A stretch of 64,000 bases of DNA, taken from positions 1-64,000 of the forward strand of contig JADNYV010000089.1 of assembly GCA_015501055.1 (NCBI GenBank). Direction: 5' to 3'. The position numbers were made by a program, and so were the translations under genes. The notes under the pieces were generated by a model. The model did no database searches, was not told where the DNA came from, and was given only the letters and a program-made list of their open reading frames with translations. Below are positions 46,786 to 58,914 of the stretch, one piece after another; within the stretch, counting starts at the first letter, position 1, and every line of letters starts with the position of its first letter. Origin of the DNA: Mucidula mucida (lineage: Eukaryota > Basidiomycota > Agaricomycetes > Agaricales > Physalacriaceae).

Positions 46786-46982
46786 GTGTTAGAACCTCTA
46801 CTCATCCCGCTGAGAGGTTTCAGCCGGAGATTTGAAGAAGAGAGAGCGAATGATGGCGTGCGGGAACATAAGCTTTCAAAATCAGAACAATTTCTGAAGG
46901 TCGTGTCAATGAGATCACATGATCGTGTCAACATGTTTGTCATTTTCTTTAGTTGACAGACGCGCGGATGATTTGAACCACC

Positions 46983-48132
46983 ATGGGGCTTCACTTCTTC
47001 GACAAGAGTCCCAGCTGGCCTTCAGAACAGCTTGCTCGTCTTGGACCGCCCACCGTCCTTCTCCAAGCTGGCATTCCCTGCGTCGTCTGGGCAGAAGACG
47101 CGTTGTCCATTGTTCACAGCGTCCCAACCGTCCTTTTTGATACACAGCTCCTCGTATCAGACGATAACCTCTATCAGGCGACCGAAGCTATCTGCTCGAA
47201 GCTACCGTACGCCTTGGCCAATGACGACGAACGAGCTTGGAAGGACCTACGATTATTCAACAAATACCGACCTCACGCATTCGACATTGGGGGACCCACA
47301 TTATTTCTGCGCCACCACAATCCTGAATGGGCGCGTAAGAATGTACGTGCATTGCTTCCGAAATACTGGGATCCCTGTCTGATAATTACTTCTCAGGAAA
47401 TGGCGGATCGAATATTCCTACACGCCGCCTCTGTCTTCCACTTCGACGTGAACGACCCTTCTCGTACATGTCTCAATCCAGAACCGCCGTCAGAGGAATC
47501 CCGGGATGTCCGCTTCCCAACGCTGGCCGCATTCTACGACGCGCTCATCGCTACGCAAGTTTATCCTCCACGGCCGTTTATCCACCGCATGTTCGAGCAG
47601 CGCCTGGAGTGTTGGATATCCTACCTCACACAGTACACCCTCTCCGACAAGGGAATCTGCACGGAACCTAGCTCTGGCCCGGACAAGGTTCTCATCCCCG
47701 CCTGCTTCGATCTGCTAGAGAAAGTAAAGCCAGAAACTCGGCCCTACCTGATTCGACATCTGATTACCGTCACGCCTCCGGAGATATGGGACGCTGCAGT
47801 GGAGATGGAAGCGATCCGCGAGGAGGAGTGGTACTCGTTCGTTGGGCATTTCGCTGGTGATTTAACTGATATCTCTTGACAGTGAGCGCTTGGGACTTCC
47901 GGTACCGCCGCCACGTCCTCTGCCCTACTCTCCTTACCTCCGCGCTCGAGGTGTCGAAATGCTCGTGTCGCCACCGCCTCTGACGCCGTAAGTACTATTT
48001 TTTTCAGTCGTTTCCTCCATATTAAACTTATTATTGGATAGGTACTTGGTTCGTCATTTGAATGGAAAGCGGGCAATTCAATGGCGACCGCTTGCGAAGT
48101 ATGCATCTATAGCCAGAACCATATTGCGCTAG
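46983..48132 (+). CDS. Uncharacterised protein, three exons (left copy)
   Basis: ATG 46983 opens 'MGLHFFDKSPSWPSEQLARL', then 'TVLLQAGIPCVVWAEDAL', 'VPTVLFDTQLLVSD' and 'YALANDDERAWKDLRL', then an all-helical part ('FPTLAAFYDALIATQVYP', 'VTPPEIWDAAVEMEAI'). A short intron (GTGATT..GACAG) leads to 'ERLGLPVPPPRPLPYSP', and a third exon after 48052 ends 'SIARTILR'. About 360 residues. 'GIPCVVWAEDAL...VPTVLFD.QLLV' is a pattern common in fungal hypothetical proteins and somewhat like the small nucleotidyltransferase fold; that is a guess, not an assignment. Both arm copies are open. Confidence 0.6.
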
Positions 48133-48290
48133 TTATCATGCCAATCTCTTGTAGCAATTATAGCTTTCTTGAAGTAATGCAAAGTACTCCATCCAACATG
48201 TAGACATTCTGACAAGTAGATGTACTTGTTACAATCGACTTCGTGTGGGATCGTACAGCCCCGGTCGCAGTTTGGGAAAAAGAGCGAGTG

Positions 48291-49374
48291 CCAAACAGGA
48301 GTAGCCCTGAAGAATTGTCCAGACTCGAGAATTCATTCATGATCACTGGTAGCGTATACCTGATTTTCTTGAGAAACCTTAAATTTCGAAATCTCCGAAA
48401 ATGTTTGATTCTGAAAACAGTGGCGCATGGTCCAGATGCGCATTTGTAGCTTGTATACTATATAACCCATGTACAGCTCTCGTACGATCTCGATATGCAC
48501 ATCCTATTGTCAACATACATAACACCCCTTCGCGTATCGGTGTCCAGATGCACTTTTATTCCGATCAGCCGCGTGTATCTCCGCGTCCGCGTCGAGTATC
48601 GCGCCTTTGACCATGGCTGGCTGTACCTCTGGGTCTCTCTTCCAGGATGATACCACCCATGAGTGATTAGCTTCAATTGTGCGGAAGGTTGGAATCTCAG
48701 TCAAGTCGACCATGATTTGTGGTCAGTGATTTGTGGCACATCCTTACATATTTCTGGTTGCTTAGCTTGCATCGGGCTTCAATAATTCTCTTTGAAAGCC
48801 ACGAAGATTGATGGTTTGAGTTAGCTCTGCTGTTGATCTGAGCAGCAGAGAGTCGGCACCGTCATCCAGAGAAGGAGTTGAGTCTACAGCACCATCGTGC
48901 AAGACCACACTTCGTTAGCTCACGAACACCAATTAATCGGCAGTCGTGGCAACTTTCTAAACTAAGAAGCTACCGCATTGCTGCACCTTTTTTGTACGCA
49001 CAAGCCGACGCGCCTTGCCATCATAATCGCCGGACCAAGACGAGTCAACACTCTGTGATCCATCCGGTCTGCGTTGAGGATATTCAACACTACAGTGAGG
49101 TATGGAGAAGCCCGGGAGCAAGGATAAGCCTGTTGCCTCAGAAGGCGCGACACTGGAGTCTGGACGCGGACGTGGAGATGCACGCGGCCGATCGGAATAA
49201 AAGTGCATTTAGACACCGATATTCGCGCCCTGGGTACTTACCCCGCGGCCTGAAGCTGCTATCGCGCGCGCTTCAGCGCTACTGAGGCCGGGTAAATCAT
49301 CACGTCAAAGTTGGCGCCTGCTGAGTCAAGATTCGACCTCTGGGGACGAAGGGCTCAGAGAAGGCAAGCGAAAT
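48291..49374. other. Spacer of the second inverted duplication
   Basis: No convincing gene. About 70 bp near 48535-48605 and 49150-49215 also match in reverse, coding on outward strands for 'LDADxExHAADRNKSA', so the inverted homology is patchy into the spacer and the true centre may be near 48.85 kb. Confidence 0.5.
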
Positions 49375-49542
49375 TACAAACTGCGACCGGGGCTGTACGA
49401 TCCCACACGAAATCGATGAGTCGTAAACCGAATGCACTTATGGTAACAAGTACATCTACTTGTCAGAATGTCTACATGTTGGATGGAGTACTTTGCATTA
49501 CTTCAAGAAAGCTATAATTGCTACAAGAGATTGGCGTGATAA

Positions 49543-50692
49543 CTAGCGCAATATGGTTCTGGCTATAGATGCATACTTCACAAGCGGTCGCCATTGAATT
49601 GCCCGCTTTCCATTCAAATGACGAACCAAGTACCTATCCAATAATAAGTTTAATATGGAGGAAATGACTGAAAAAAATAGTACTTACGGCGTCAGAGGCG
49701 GTGGCGACACGAGCATTTCGACACCTCGAGCGCGGAGGTAAGGAGAGTAGGGCAGAGGACGTGGCGGCGGTACCGGAAGTCCCAAGCGCTCACTGTCAAG
49801 AGATATCAGTTAAATCACCAGCGAAATGCCCGACGAACGAGTACCACTCCTCCTCGCGGATCGCTTCCATCTCCACTGCAGCGTCCCATATCTCCGGAGG
49901 CGTGACGGTAATCAGATGTCGAATCAGGTAGGGCCGAGTTTCTGGCTTTACTTTCTCTAGCAGATCGAAGCAGGCGGGGATGAGAACCTTGTCGGGGCCA
50001 GAGCTAGGTTCCGTGCAGATTCCCTTGTCGGAGAGGGTGTACTGTGTGAGGTAGGATATCCAACACGCCAGGCGCCGCTCGAACATTCGATGGATGAACG
50101 GCCGTGGAGGAAAAACTTGCGTAGCGATGAGCGCGTCGTAGAATGCGGCTAGGGTGGGGAAGCGGACTCCCCGGGATTCCTCTGATGGAGGTTCTGGATT
50201 GAGACATGTTCGAGAAGGGTCGTTCACGTCAAAGTGGAAGACAGAGGCGGCGTGTAGGAATATTCGATCCGCCATTTCCTGAGAAGTAGTTATCAGACAG
50301 GGATCCCAGTATTTCGGAAGCAATGCACGTACATTCTTACGCGCCCATTCAGGATTGTGGTGGCGCAGAAATAATGTGGCTCCCCCAATATTGAATGCGT
50401 GAGGTCGGTCTTTGTTGAATAATCGTACGTCCTTCCAAGCTCGTTCGTCGTCATTGGACAAGGCGTACGGTAGCTTTGAGCAAATAGTTCGGGCCGCGCT
50501 ATGGAGGTCATCGTCCGATACTAGGAGCTGTGTGTCGAAAAGGACGGTCGGGACGCGGTGAACGATGGACAACGCGTCTTCAGCCCAGACGACGCAAAGA
50601 ATGCCTGCTTGGAGAAGAACAGTGGGGGGTCCCAGACGAGCAAGCTGTTCGGAAGGCCAGCTGGGACTCTTGTCGAAGAAATGAAGCCCCAT
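49543..50692 (-). CDS. Uncharacterised protein, three exons (right copy)
   Basis: Paralogue of 46983-48132 with the same start ('MGLHFFDKSPSWPSEQLARL'), splice sites and end ('LR' then TAG at 49543-49545). Only scattered substitutions separate them, for example 'AARTICSKLPYAL' for 'ATEAICSKLPYAL'. An ATG 30 bases upstream is in frame, but the shared start is preferred. Open throughout. Function unknown. Confidence 0.6.
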
Positions 50693-50919
50693 AGTGGTTG
50701 AAAGCGGCCTCGCAACTGTCAATTAAAGAAAATAACAAAGTTGACACGATCATGTGATCACATGGACCCAAACTTCTGCATTTGCGAAAGAGGCTTACGC
50801 TGCTGAAAAAAATGTGTCACGATGCAACAGCGAGTGTAATCAGTGCCTATGCTCCTGTTCGCTATTGTCAGCTATACTATTTCCATTTTTTTTTCAGTCC
50901 GGCTTCAGAATCGCGCATA

Positions 50920-51163
50920 CTGTAGTGTTTCGACCGCAAATTCACATAACGGGTCACGGGGGTCTTTGAAGTGAAGCTATATATACATCATAACGGGTCA
51001 CGGACCACTTTGGTCAGGCACGAGCCTCCAAATAAGGAAATTTCAGATCCCGCTATAAGCGGAACTGTCCAAAAAAGGCAATTTAAGGGTCTGTGAAGCT
51101 GTTCGCTGTAACTTCAGACCATAATGGGTCACAGGCTGTGAAGTTACGGTCGAAACACTACAG
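50920..51163. mobile_element. 244-bp MITE, TA-flanked, copy 2
   Basis: Reverse orientation copy of 35328-35571, same length, TA at 50918-50919 and 51164-51165. TIRs begin CTGTAGTGTTTC. It lies in the part of the right arm that has no counterpart in the left arm. Confidence 0.9.
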
Positions 51164-51976
51164 TAGTACTTACTTACTTTTTGCAACGTTGCTATGAGCA
51201 CTTTCTGTAAATCATAAGTGGGCGTTGTGGAAGTACGGATAGACGCACTGGTAGATTCGATCCGGACTTGGACATGTACGCTTCTTCGTGTTTCCCTATC
51301 TTTTACATTCATTTCTATATCTCACTCCCCTTTATGCCTCAACAGACACTTTACAGGTCCATATTACCTATGTAGCCTCCTTACTATAACCATCTACAGT
51401 ATCATTACTTACATTACCTTCCTATCTGTCTACACTTACGTTTCGTCTCGACAGCTCTAGTCGAGTACTTAAGCTCTAGCTAGGAAAATAGACCTCACCT
51501 TTGTTCCCCAGATCAAGAAAGATTTGACTGTGAGCTATTGTTGTTAAAGGTCCAACAGTACTCTCGATTCGATACCTCGTACTCTCCAAACTCTACGCTA
51601 CGTGTACTTCCATAATCTCCATAACCCGGCTCGACAACTGCTTCCGGCACGGTCTCCGTACCTATCCGACACCCTCAACACATCATCTCACGAGTGGATC
51701 GACATCCTCTCCGACAGCGTTCTAACATTTGAGCTCGTATACCATTCTACTAGACATGTCGGCTGTCAACATGCACTACCCATTCACCACTTCGTAAGCG
51801 TTTCCCCCGCGTCTAAAAGCCGCAGTGGCGCTACTGATGCCGCGTAACGTGCCGCCAACGAAGCAATATCTGAAATCCATGCCTTCACTTAAAGGTCTCG
51901 AAAAGGGGAGACAAAATGAATAATTGCACGTCATTCTCAGCCAAAAGTGAAGACAATTTGCCAAGAAACGCTGGGT

Positions 51977-53093
51977 TTACGATCTTTTCCTCTTTTTGAG
52001 GCACGCCGATTCGGCCTTCCGACGTGGCGTATTCTCCATCGGATCTTCTATCGATGTGACTGCTTCAAAACGGTACCATCCAACGTCTGCATCATGGTCG
52101 ACTATCGGGTCAAAGTCGTCAGGATCGCATTTCGCGACCCATGTGCGGATGTCAACGTCTTCGTCTTCATCCGGCGCAGGGGCAAAAGAGCGGAGACGTT
52201 TGGTCGAGCGATAAGAGCATGTGGAGGATGTGGATGTGGACGCCGACGCCGACGCTGCACGCGTGAGCGATGGTGTAGGCGGTCTGAAAGTGTCTTCGCT
52301 TCATGTTGCGAAAGGGAAGATGACGTCCGAACTCGCCCTCATAACTGCCTTGGATGAATTCAAAGCATGGAAGGATGGCCCAGTGGATGCGAATACGGAA
52401 GAGCAGTCGATGGAGCTCGTCGCTCAATTTGATGTGATGTTGATGGAAAATCTCAGCTACGTAGGCTACGAGGAAGAATGGATGGGCGTCAGCGGAGATT
52501 GTTATGGCATCTGGGTCAAGAGGAGTAATAGTTTGGGTAACAGGATCTTTGGCGTAGAGCGTGATATTCTTTTTGGGAGGAATCACGCGATATTCGTACG
52601 TCCCAAATGGAACAGTCTGGTTTTGCGTCAGAATGCGGGTTTATAGATGTGTTTCAAGATGCCTACGAACCTCGAAGAACAGACGTCTATCTTGGAAACG
52701 GCCGGCCTCATTACTTTTTTGCAGGTCCAATAGCTGAAGGAGTATGGAATCGGACGGAAGGATGCTTACTCGTCCGCCGTTGAGCGCCGATTTCAATGCT
52801 GGCTGGACTGTTCCATTGTTTGTGTAATTTTGGGAAGCGAGACAACAGTCAGGGAAAACTTACGGCGGAGGTGATTCCCAGGACCCTGTTGATAGGCATT
52901 GAGCTTACCTCGATTCAGTCCCCAGCAGCAATCGTAGTTGTCAAGCTGATTGAAAGTTTAGTAAGATCCGTCGATAGGAATCAGACGTACTAACACTCAA
53001 GTCTTTTGAAGTTATGAGTGCCAAGTCGTGCGGTTTCCAAGTAGGAATTTCTTGATGCTTAGGTTGTCCGATGGGCAAAGCATTGTCGCTAGT
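51977..53093 (-). pseudogene. Frameshifted right copy of the 45452 gene
   Basis: It keeps the start 'MLCPSDNLSIKKFLLGNRT', the exon ending before the 'FGTYEYRVIPPKK' exon, and 'ISADAHPFFLVAYVAEI'. After 'RNMKRRH' one extra base shifts the frame relative to the left copy. The C-terminal codons remain readable in the other frame ('WVAKCDPDDFDPIVDHDADV') to TAA at 51977-51979. An internal CTC/CAC repeat region is also changed. Probably inactive, unless the shifted short form is used. Confidence 0.6.
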
Positions 53094-53652
53094 GAGAGGG
53101 AGGCGGTGAGGATGGGGGTCGAAACCTGGGTCAATCAATGAACGATGCAGCCAACAAAGAACCGGTCATGTGATGCCCGTTCAGTTTCCCTGTCGCGCGG
53201 CTCCGGTAGTACACGCATACACCACTGAGAACGTGGTCCGAGACGCGTACTTTACGCACAGAGTAGGTTGTCGATAGAATGGGTATCAACCTTTCGGGTT
53301 AGCATCTTTGTCTTCCTCGTATGCTTCTCGTCTTTGCACAGATGTTTGACAATAGTGTGGAATGATACCAGACGCGACACAGTCTTGGCCTTGTTCATGA
53401 TGCTGTCCTCCTTTCTGCCAGCTTCCGAACAACATCTTTGCCATCTCAGCAACGGTCATAGAGACGCGCTAGTTCTGGGTGCTTGCGAAACGGGCATGCC
53501 GGATCGTGCGACTTCTTCTCTCCGCACTTGGCATCCAGCTTGTCTCGTTAGCTTTGCATAAGAGCTATGTTGTTCGCTGACCCGCTTACCGCACTTGCAG
53601 TCCTTGAGCAACGTATTCAAGATCCATTGGGTGAGAACAAGATTGTAGTCAA

Positions 53653-54634
53653 CTACTTCTCAGGTGTAAATGTGTAGAACCCCCCTTCACGTTTAGCCGC
53701 AGAAAAGAAGAGCTTGGAGAGCACGGGGCCAGACGGGATACTCAATGTGCATTCGACCTTATCGCCAGGCTTAACAGGGCCAACACCGGAGGGCGTGCCA
53801 GTAAGAACGAGGTCGCCTTCCTATTAGCCGATGTGAGCGATAATAGCGCAGGCGCACAAGACAAACCTCGAGTGTCATGATCGATGAAATATGTTCGATG
53901 AGGCGGGGGATGCGGAAGATCATGTCGGAAGTCAAGCCATCTTGCTTGGTTTCCCCATTGATCTGACCATCGTTGAGAGGATGTTTCAAAAAGACCATTC
54001 ATTAGATTAGACTTACAGTCAGCGCGAGGGCCAGGTTCTGCGGATCAATGCTGGATGCTTTCTCAATGAAGGGCCTAGATGTGAGACGCGTTAGTAACGC
54101 GCGTCGGACATCAGTGCACGACCTGCCCTATGGGGGTGAAGGTGTCAAACCCTTTCGCAGCAGACCAAGGGAGTCCATTCTTCTTGACTTGATTCTGGAG
54201 ATTCCTGGCAGTCATATCGACAGCCAAGGCTTGGCAAACTCAGTCTGGTGTCAGAGCTGCCAGAAAGAGCGCACACCGTAACCAGCTATGTGCGCCTCGG
54301 CATTCGCTTGAGGGATATCGCGGCCTCCTTTGCCTATGACAAGACCAAGTTCGACTGAAGTAATTGTGTAACGATCTGCTATTGTAGGAGAAGGAAAACG
54401 GACCTTCATGATGGGCATCAATGCCCGGGGGAATCAAGACAACGCCGCCAGACGCCACATAGCTCGTGGTAGGCTTTGTGAAGAAGAAAGGCTCCGGCGG
54501 CATGGCGTTAGACAGTTCCTTGACATGTTCAGCGTAGTTTCGGCCAATGGCAACGATCTGATTATGGAATGTCAATTGAACGGTCGGTACGACAGCAGGC
54601 TTACCTTCTTTCCGTGTCTGACAAATGAAGCCAT
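53653..54634 (-). CDS. Fumarylacetoacetate-hydrolase-family protein (FAHD1-like)
   Basis: Start ATG 54634 gives '[10 protein letters not shown]'; a 45-bp intron leads to '[20 protein letters not shown]' and '[12 protein letters not shown]', then '[14 protein letters not shown]', '[20 protein letters not shown]', '[11 protein letters not shown]', '[10 protein letters not shown]', '[12 protein letters not shown]' and '[20 protein letters not shown]', ending 'GFYTFTPEK'. This is the complete FAH fold with acidic metal ligands. The closest known type is FAHD1 (acylpyruvase/oxaloacetate decarboxylase, mitochondrial or cytosolic). About seven short introns; about 220 residues, as in FAHD1. The upstream 430 bp separates it from a divergent membrane-protein gene. 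Confidence 0.88.
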
Positions 54635-55065
54635 TGTATATTCAAAGAACTCAGCACCGCGCCACGCGAAGCCGACTTAGAATTTTGCTTGACGTTGTTT
54701 GCTGCCAAGGAGGAGATCGTCACAGCGTGACGTGATTTGATCGGAATCAGATGGACCGCCACACGCCAACAGGTTCATGCGCACTGGTAGATCACCCTGT
54801 GGAATCTCGTACTTGCTGAAAAGCATTCACTTCTTACACCGTAGAGGACTTGGATGAAACTCAATATTTCTCTCATCTTAAATCAAGAGCTCCTGCCGAA
54901 TCTCATTTGTCTTGGCATGCTCAGCCCGAAGCTTGATCTCCAGCTGTCTTGGCGAGCACATAAGGGCAACGGCACCTTTGCCCAGAGCGCTTGGTGATTC
55001 CGGTATCATATAAGATTCAGCGTCGCGCCTGTCTTGCTTGTTCGCCCGCCTCTCCCTTTGTCACC

Positions 55066-55578
55066 ATGTCTTCCTCAGAAACAGAGTCCATCGATTCCGA
55101 TTCGTCCCCACCGTAAGTCGTCGTTCACAACCACTTTCGTCTTCTCACGCGCCTTCTCAGGGAGCAGACAGCCCATCTCGGGACTTCTTGGGAGATTGCC
55201 GTCGTATCCGTCTTTGGTGGGTTCTCCGTTCACGCTTGTCAACGGGGAATTGACCATTCCTCTTCCGCCTATAACAGTCGTGGTCATCATTACGCTCATT
55301 GCAACCACCATCTTCCAACTTCGGCGCAAAGCGCGAAGAAAGCGACAAATGCAGTACGACGCCGAGCGGGCGCAGGCCGTTGGATCAGAAAAATCGCCCG
55401 AGACCGAGGGAGCAGCCATCAGGAGGGTATGTGATTTCCCGCCTCACCGTTGGCCTGTATTCACATCTAGGAACAGCCTCCGCCCATCCACTCTTCCGAT
55501 TCCAAGCGTCCTTCTTCCAGACATTCACAAGTTAGCGATCATCGAGAGCCTACGCGATATTATTGGGATCGTCGTTGA
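55066..55578 (+). CDS. Small single-pass membrane protein
   Basis: Exon 1 starts 'MSSSETESIDSDSSPP'; an intron ending GGGAGCAG joins in frame to 'QPISGLLGRLPSYPSL'. A membrane helix 'ITVVVIITLIATTIFQL' is followed by the stop-transfer cluster 'RRKARRKRQ' and a hydrophilic tail, continued in exon 3 by 'EQPPPIHSSDSKRPSSRHSQ' and ending 'WDRR' at TGA 55576-55578. About 140 residues. The layout (Ser-rich N-terminus, one helix, basic flank) is common in fungal membrane proteins of unknown role. Confidence 0.6.
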
Positions 55579-56990
55579 GCCTTGCGCATAGAGCTGTTGG
55601 AGATTTGGGTTGATTACCAGCTGTCATGGTCTGTACGTCGTTGTTGATCTCTCCTCGCGCCTTGTCGGTGTCTGATTGAGGTTGTCTAGGGTTACTTGCC
55701 GCCACACGTCACGCACACGTCGGGCTATTCATCGGCGATCGTACGCCACTACCCCTCAAGGAGCGGAAATGACGCTGACTCTGGTCTGAGGGTACCCAGG
55801 CGAGTGGCATAGGAGCGCTGCGAAACATAACTCGAAATTGGAGGAGGAAGGACGCTTCAAGAACGTTGTACTATTTCTTGCACTTTATACCGTAAAATAC
55901 CTACGGCTGAGTTTAGGCCTACGGTCTGGCCAGTGACTTATACTTTAATTTATGCTCTTCCTGTACTCCTGTTAATCGTAAAACCATTCGGCATGATAGA
56001 TGTCAGTGATATCGACACGGACTGCGCGACGAACGACACCCTCGCAAATCTTCATAGCCTGCTAACTGAAGTAAGATAATGCCAGATTTTCTGGTCGTGT
56101 CACGGCGTGCTATGCTTTCAAGAGTGTATTCAGTAACCTTTTCTAATAGTAGTATTTGCAGTCAATTGTCAATTAGATGAGATGCCTCGACGGGGTTGTA
56201 AGTCGACTCGAAGGGTTGGATTGGCCGCGAAAAGATACACCCGGGATGTCTTTATGGCCGAGATATCCGTCTGTAGAGAGTATGGGCATCGAAATGATAT
56301 GTATAGACCTTCATTCAGAATCAACTACGAGAAGAAACATATGCCGCCAACAAAAGCAATCCGGAAGTTTTCCATGATAAAAATGCGGTGGAGGCTTAAG
56401 GAAGCGCCTGCTCAAGAAGGAGCTGCGAGAGCGTTACCAATACTACCCATGACAGAGTATAATGATATCTCCACGCGTACAGTGCTGAGCACAATCAGGA
56501 TGTGTTGAAGAAGACTTTAGACAATATGTAGCCAGTAATATTCTCCTAGTAAAGCGCTTACAAAAGTTCGGTTGATAGCTTTGAGTTCAGATCGGAAGAC
56601 AATTGTCATCCCAGCATGAAATGAGCAACCGAAAGAGATGAATCCATAACGCGCACGCCCACATTCAATATATATACAGACCTTTTACATAGATCGAGAG
56701 AGAAATCTGCGCCACGGCATACTCACCGACTAGTACCTATAACACCGTCATCAGTACAAGCGCACCGCCAGCAAGAATAAGTTCTACATCAACATTAGAT
56801 ACACCTTCCCTGTGGAGTGGGTTTCTCCAAGCCGGGCACTACAACAACCTAGGGAGCGTTAGTAAGATGTACGTGATGCTAATCAGACTGCAAGCAATGA
56901 AGGTAAACTACGTAGAGACTAGCCGGTACTTATACGGTATTAGAGTATCAAGGCGTAGCCATATGCAGAGAATGACGAGGTACTAAGTAA
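55579..56990. other. No supported gene
   Basis: Only short frames. A plus-strand frame 56182-56508 is basic and lacks motifs. A TATATATACAG near 56671 has no clear partner gene. Confidence 0.45.
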
Positions 56991-56993
56991 TAG

Positions 56994-57510
56994 TTATATG
57001 AGGCGTTTCTGAACCTGCCCGCGCGCAAGATGATCCTCCTCCGTGGCTTTGATTCCGAAGGGTGATGTCGTCCACTGCCCTAGGTATACTTCGGGATATG
57101 GAGTACTTCCGTCATCTGGTAAAGCCAAGACTGTTCGTCTCTTTGCTCCAAAAGACTCGCTGGGCTTGAGCAGGGAGGGCATCCTTGGCGACCTGGAATG
57201 GCGGCGGAAACGTAGCCTCTTGACTAAAACAATTATGAGTGACTGTATTCAAGAGCGATCGAGCGGTCGTACCTCCCAGGGGCTGAAGTACAGCCCGTCA
57301 CTTTTCGCAACCGGTACTTCAGTCCTGCAATTCCTCGCCAACGACTCGTTCATCCTCCTGTTCTACGCTCGCACTCTCAACCTGTCGTCTTATCCACCGA
57401 GGGCTATCCACCACTACCACCATAATTTCAGTGTCGGACTCAGAACTGTCGCGCGCGCGAATCGCATAAACCACGTAGCGTTCACCTAACGAAAAGCACA
57501 GCGTTGTCAA
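56994..57510 (-). CDS. Hypothetical coding segments
   Basis: Two minus-strand open stretches look protein-like: 'ERYVVYAIRARDSSESDTEI' after a TCGTTAG acceptor near 57490, and 'LPDDGSTPYPEVYLGQW' ending 'GQVQKRLI'. The splice connection between them was not found and no family is recognised. Confidence 0.25.
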
Positions 57511-58416
57511 TGTAGAAGCTTCTACACCGATTCATTGCATCACACGACACGTCCATTCGAAGGAGGCAAAGGGATACCAATCACCGTTTGGTTAGGACGG
57601 GGCATTTTGAAGGGGACCCACACCCAGCTCGTATATCATCGACTCTTTCCCGCGCGCGTCACTCCTCGTTGTCGGTGGAAGCTAGACAGAAGACTGCGAG
57701 CGGCTCGGCTGATATATTTGGCGACCTTTAATGAGGAACCTCCAGCGTTCCGCAATCCTCGGCACCGGATATATTCGCGCTGCAATATTGGCGCCAACTC
57801 TAGTTCTGAATGAAAATGAAAGGTGAGGCAAAAAATCTGATGGAAGAGGCAGCGCAAGCCTCAAAAGGAGAAAACTGGTGTTTCGAACCAGCGGGTACCT
57901 CTATCCTGCCCATACCCGTTAGACCCACAAAGGACTGGAAGGACGACAAGACAGGATCAAAAGCTCACCTTTTACAGTAAAGAATCTTCAAGGTTGTAAA
58001 GAGAATATGGGCTCCTGCTTAACAAATCAAACATGAAATAGAACGGGGGCGCGGACACCGAGACAGAGAACGAAAAGTCGTTTCTCCCAGGCTGGAACGT
58101 GCTTCTTGTCTGTAACGGCCTTTCATTGCACTCCAACATTTTTATCGCCGGTACTGTGGACCACATATTGGGTTAAATTGCTCCTCGCAATACTAGTCGT
58201 CGAGCGAACGCGTCTTGCACTGCACGGCCCCGGCTCGGAGAATACCTTGGAAGAGGCATCGGAAATGGGAGAGCGTGTGCATTGGACGCACACTCACGGA
58301 GGTAAGAGAAGACGCCTTTCTTCCGTGAGCTAGCGTCGGGATAATGGTACACCATATTCTGCAGGGAAGAAATGAGAATGAAGAAAGGAGCATCCACGGC
58401 GGCGTACCATGCTTAG

Positions 58417-58653
58417 CATCCCCAGCGCGCTCGCATTGTCAAACAGAGCCCAGGGCCAAATTCACAAGCGATACAGATACAAACCGCAGCGCGATACCTG
58501 CAGGCCACGGGTGCATATACTAGGTCCCCCGTACCGGTTCCTGTACTGGCCTATGAGATGGATGAGGTCAAGTTCGAGCGGCAGCATAAGTCAGATGAAC
58601 AAGGTCAAGAGGTGGATATCCCATATCGGATGGTGGCAGGCAGAAAAGAATAG
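58417..58653 (+). CDS. 3' exon of a hypothetical gene
   Basis: Directly after an acceptor (CATGCTTAG at 58408-58416) an open exon of 78 codons reads 'HPQRARIVKQSPGPNSQAIQ' to 'VDIPYRMVAGRKE' and stops at TAG 58651-58653. A possible upstream exon ends near 58300 ('SEMGERVHWTHTHGG'), but the frames do not join with the splice sites seen. Unrecognised. Confidence 0.3.
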   Translation, partial: HPQRARIVKQSPGPNSQAIQIQTAARYLQATGAYTRSPVPVPVLAYEMDEVKFERQHKSDEQGQEVDIPYRMVAGRKE

Positions 58654-58914
58654 GTTAAGACCGCTCACTATAGAAGTCGTGAACTAGTCACCTCACCTGA
58701 CTCTGTCACACCCGATCGAACCAGGTCCAACCTTGAACCTCATCGATCATATATGTAGCAGATCAGTCAATGCATGGAGAGGCGACGCCGGGGCCCAACG
58801 GTAAGTAATTGTGGGGACCAATACAAATCTCGGTAATTGCGAGTCTCCCATCATCCATCACGATGAACAGCCCTCAGCGCGGAACAAGTGCCCGTTGGCT
58901 TGTCTTCTTCTGTC

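Larger units (their letters stand above)
45370..48290 (+). repeat. Left arm of second inverted duplication
   Basis: Matches 49375-53178 in reverse through genes, introns and intergenic DNA. The outer limit is marked by CATCACATGACCGGTTCTTTG in both arms (about 45370 and 53170), the inner limit by ACCGGGGCTGTACGATCCCA. The arms differ mainly by about 950 bp present only in the right arm (50770-51720). Confidence 0.85.
49375..53178 (-). repeat. Right arm of second inverted duplication
   Basis: Reverse counterpart of 45370-48290. It carries the open copy of the 46983 gene, a frameshifted copy of the 45452 gene, and an extra segment of about 950 bp (50770-51720) that includes a 244-bp MITE. Confidence 0.85.

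Noticed and set aside
57870..57900. Possible tRNA T-arm (CTGGT..TTCGAA..ACCAG) on the minus strand near 57880
   Set aside because: The loop register does not fit a canonical T-loop and no matching acceptor stem, anticodon arm or D-arm could be placed around it.
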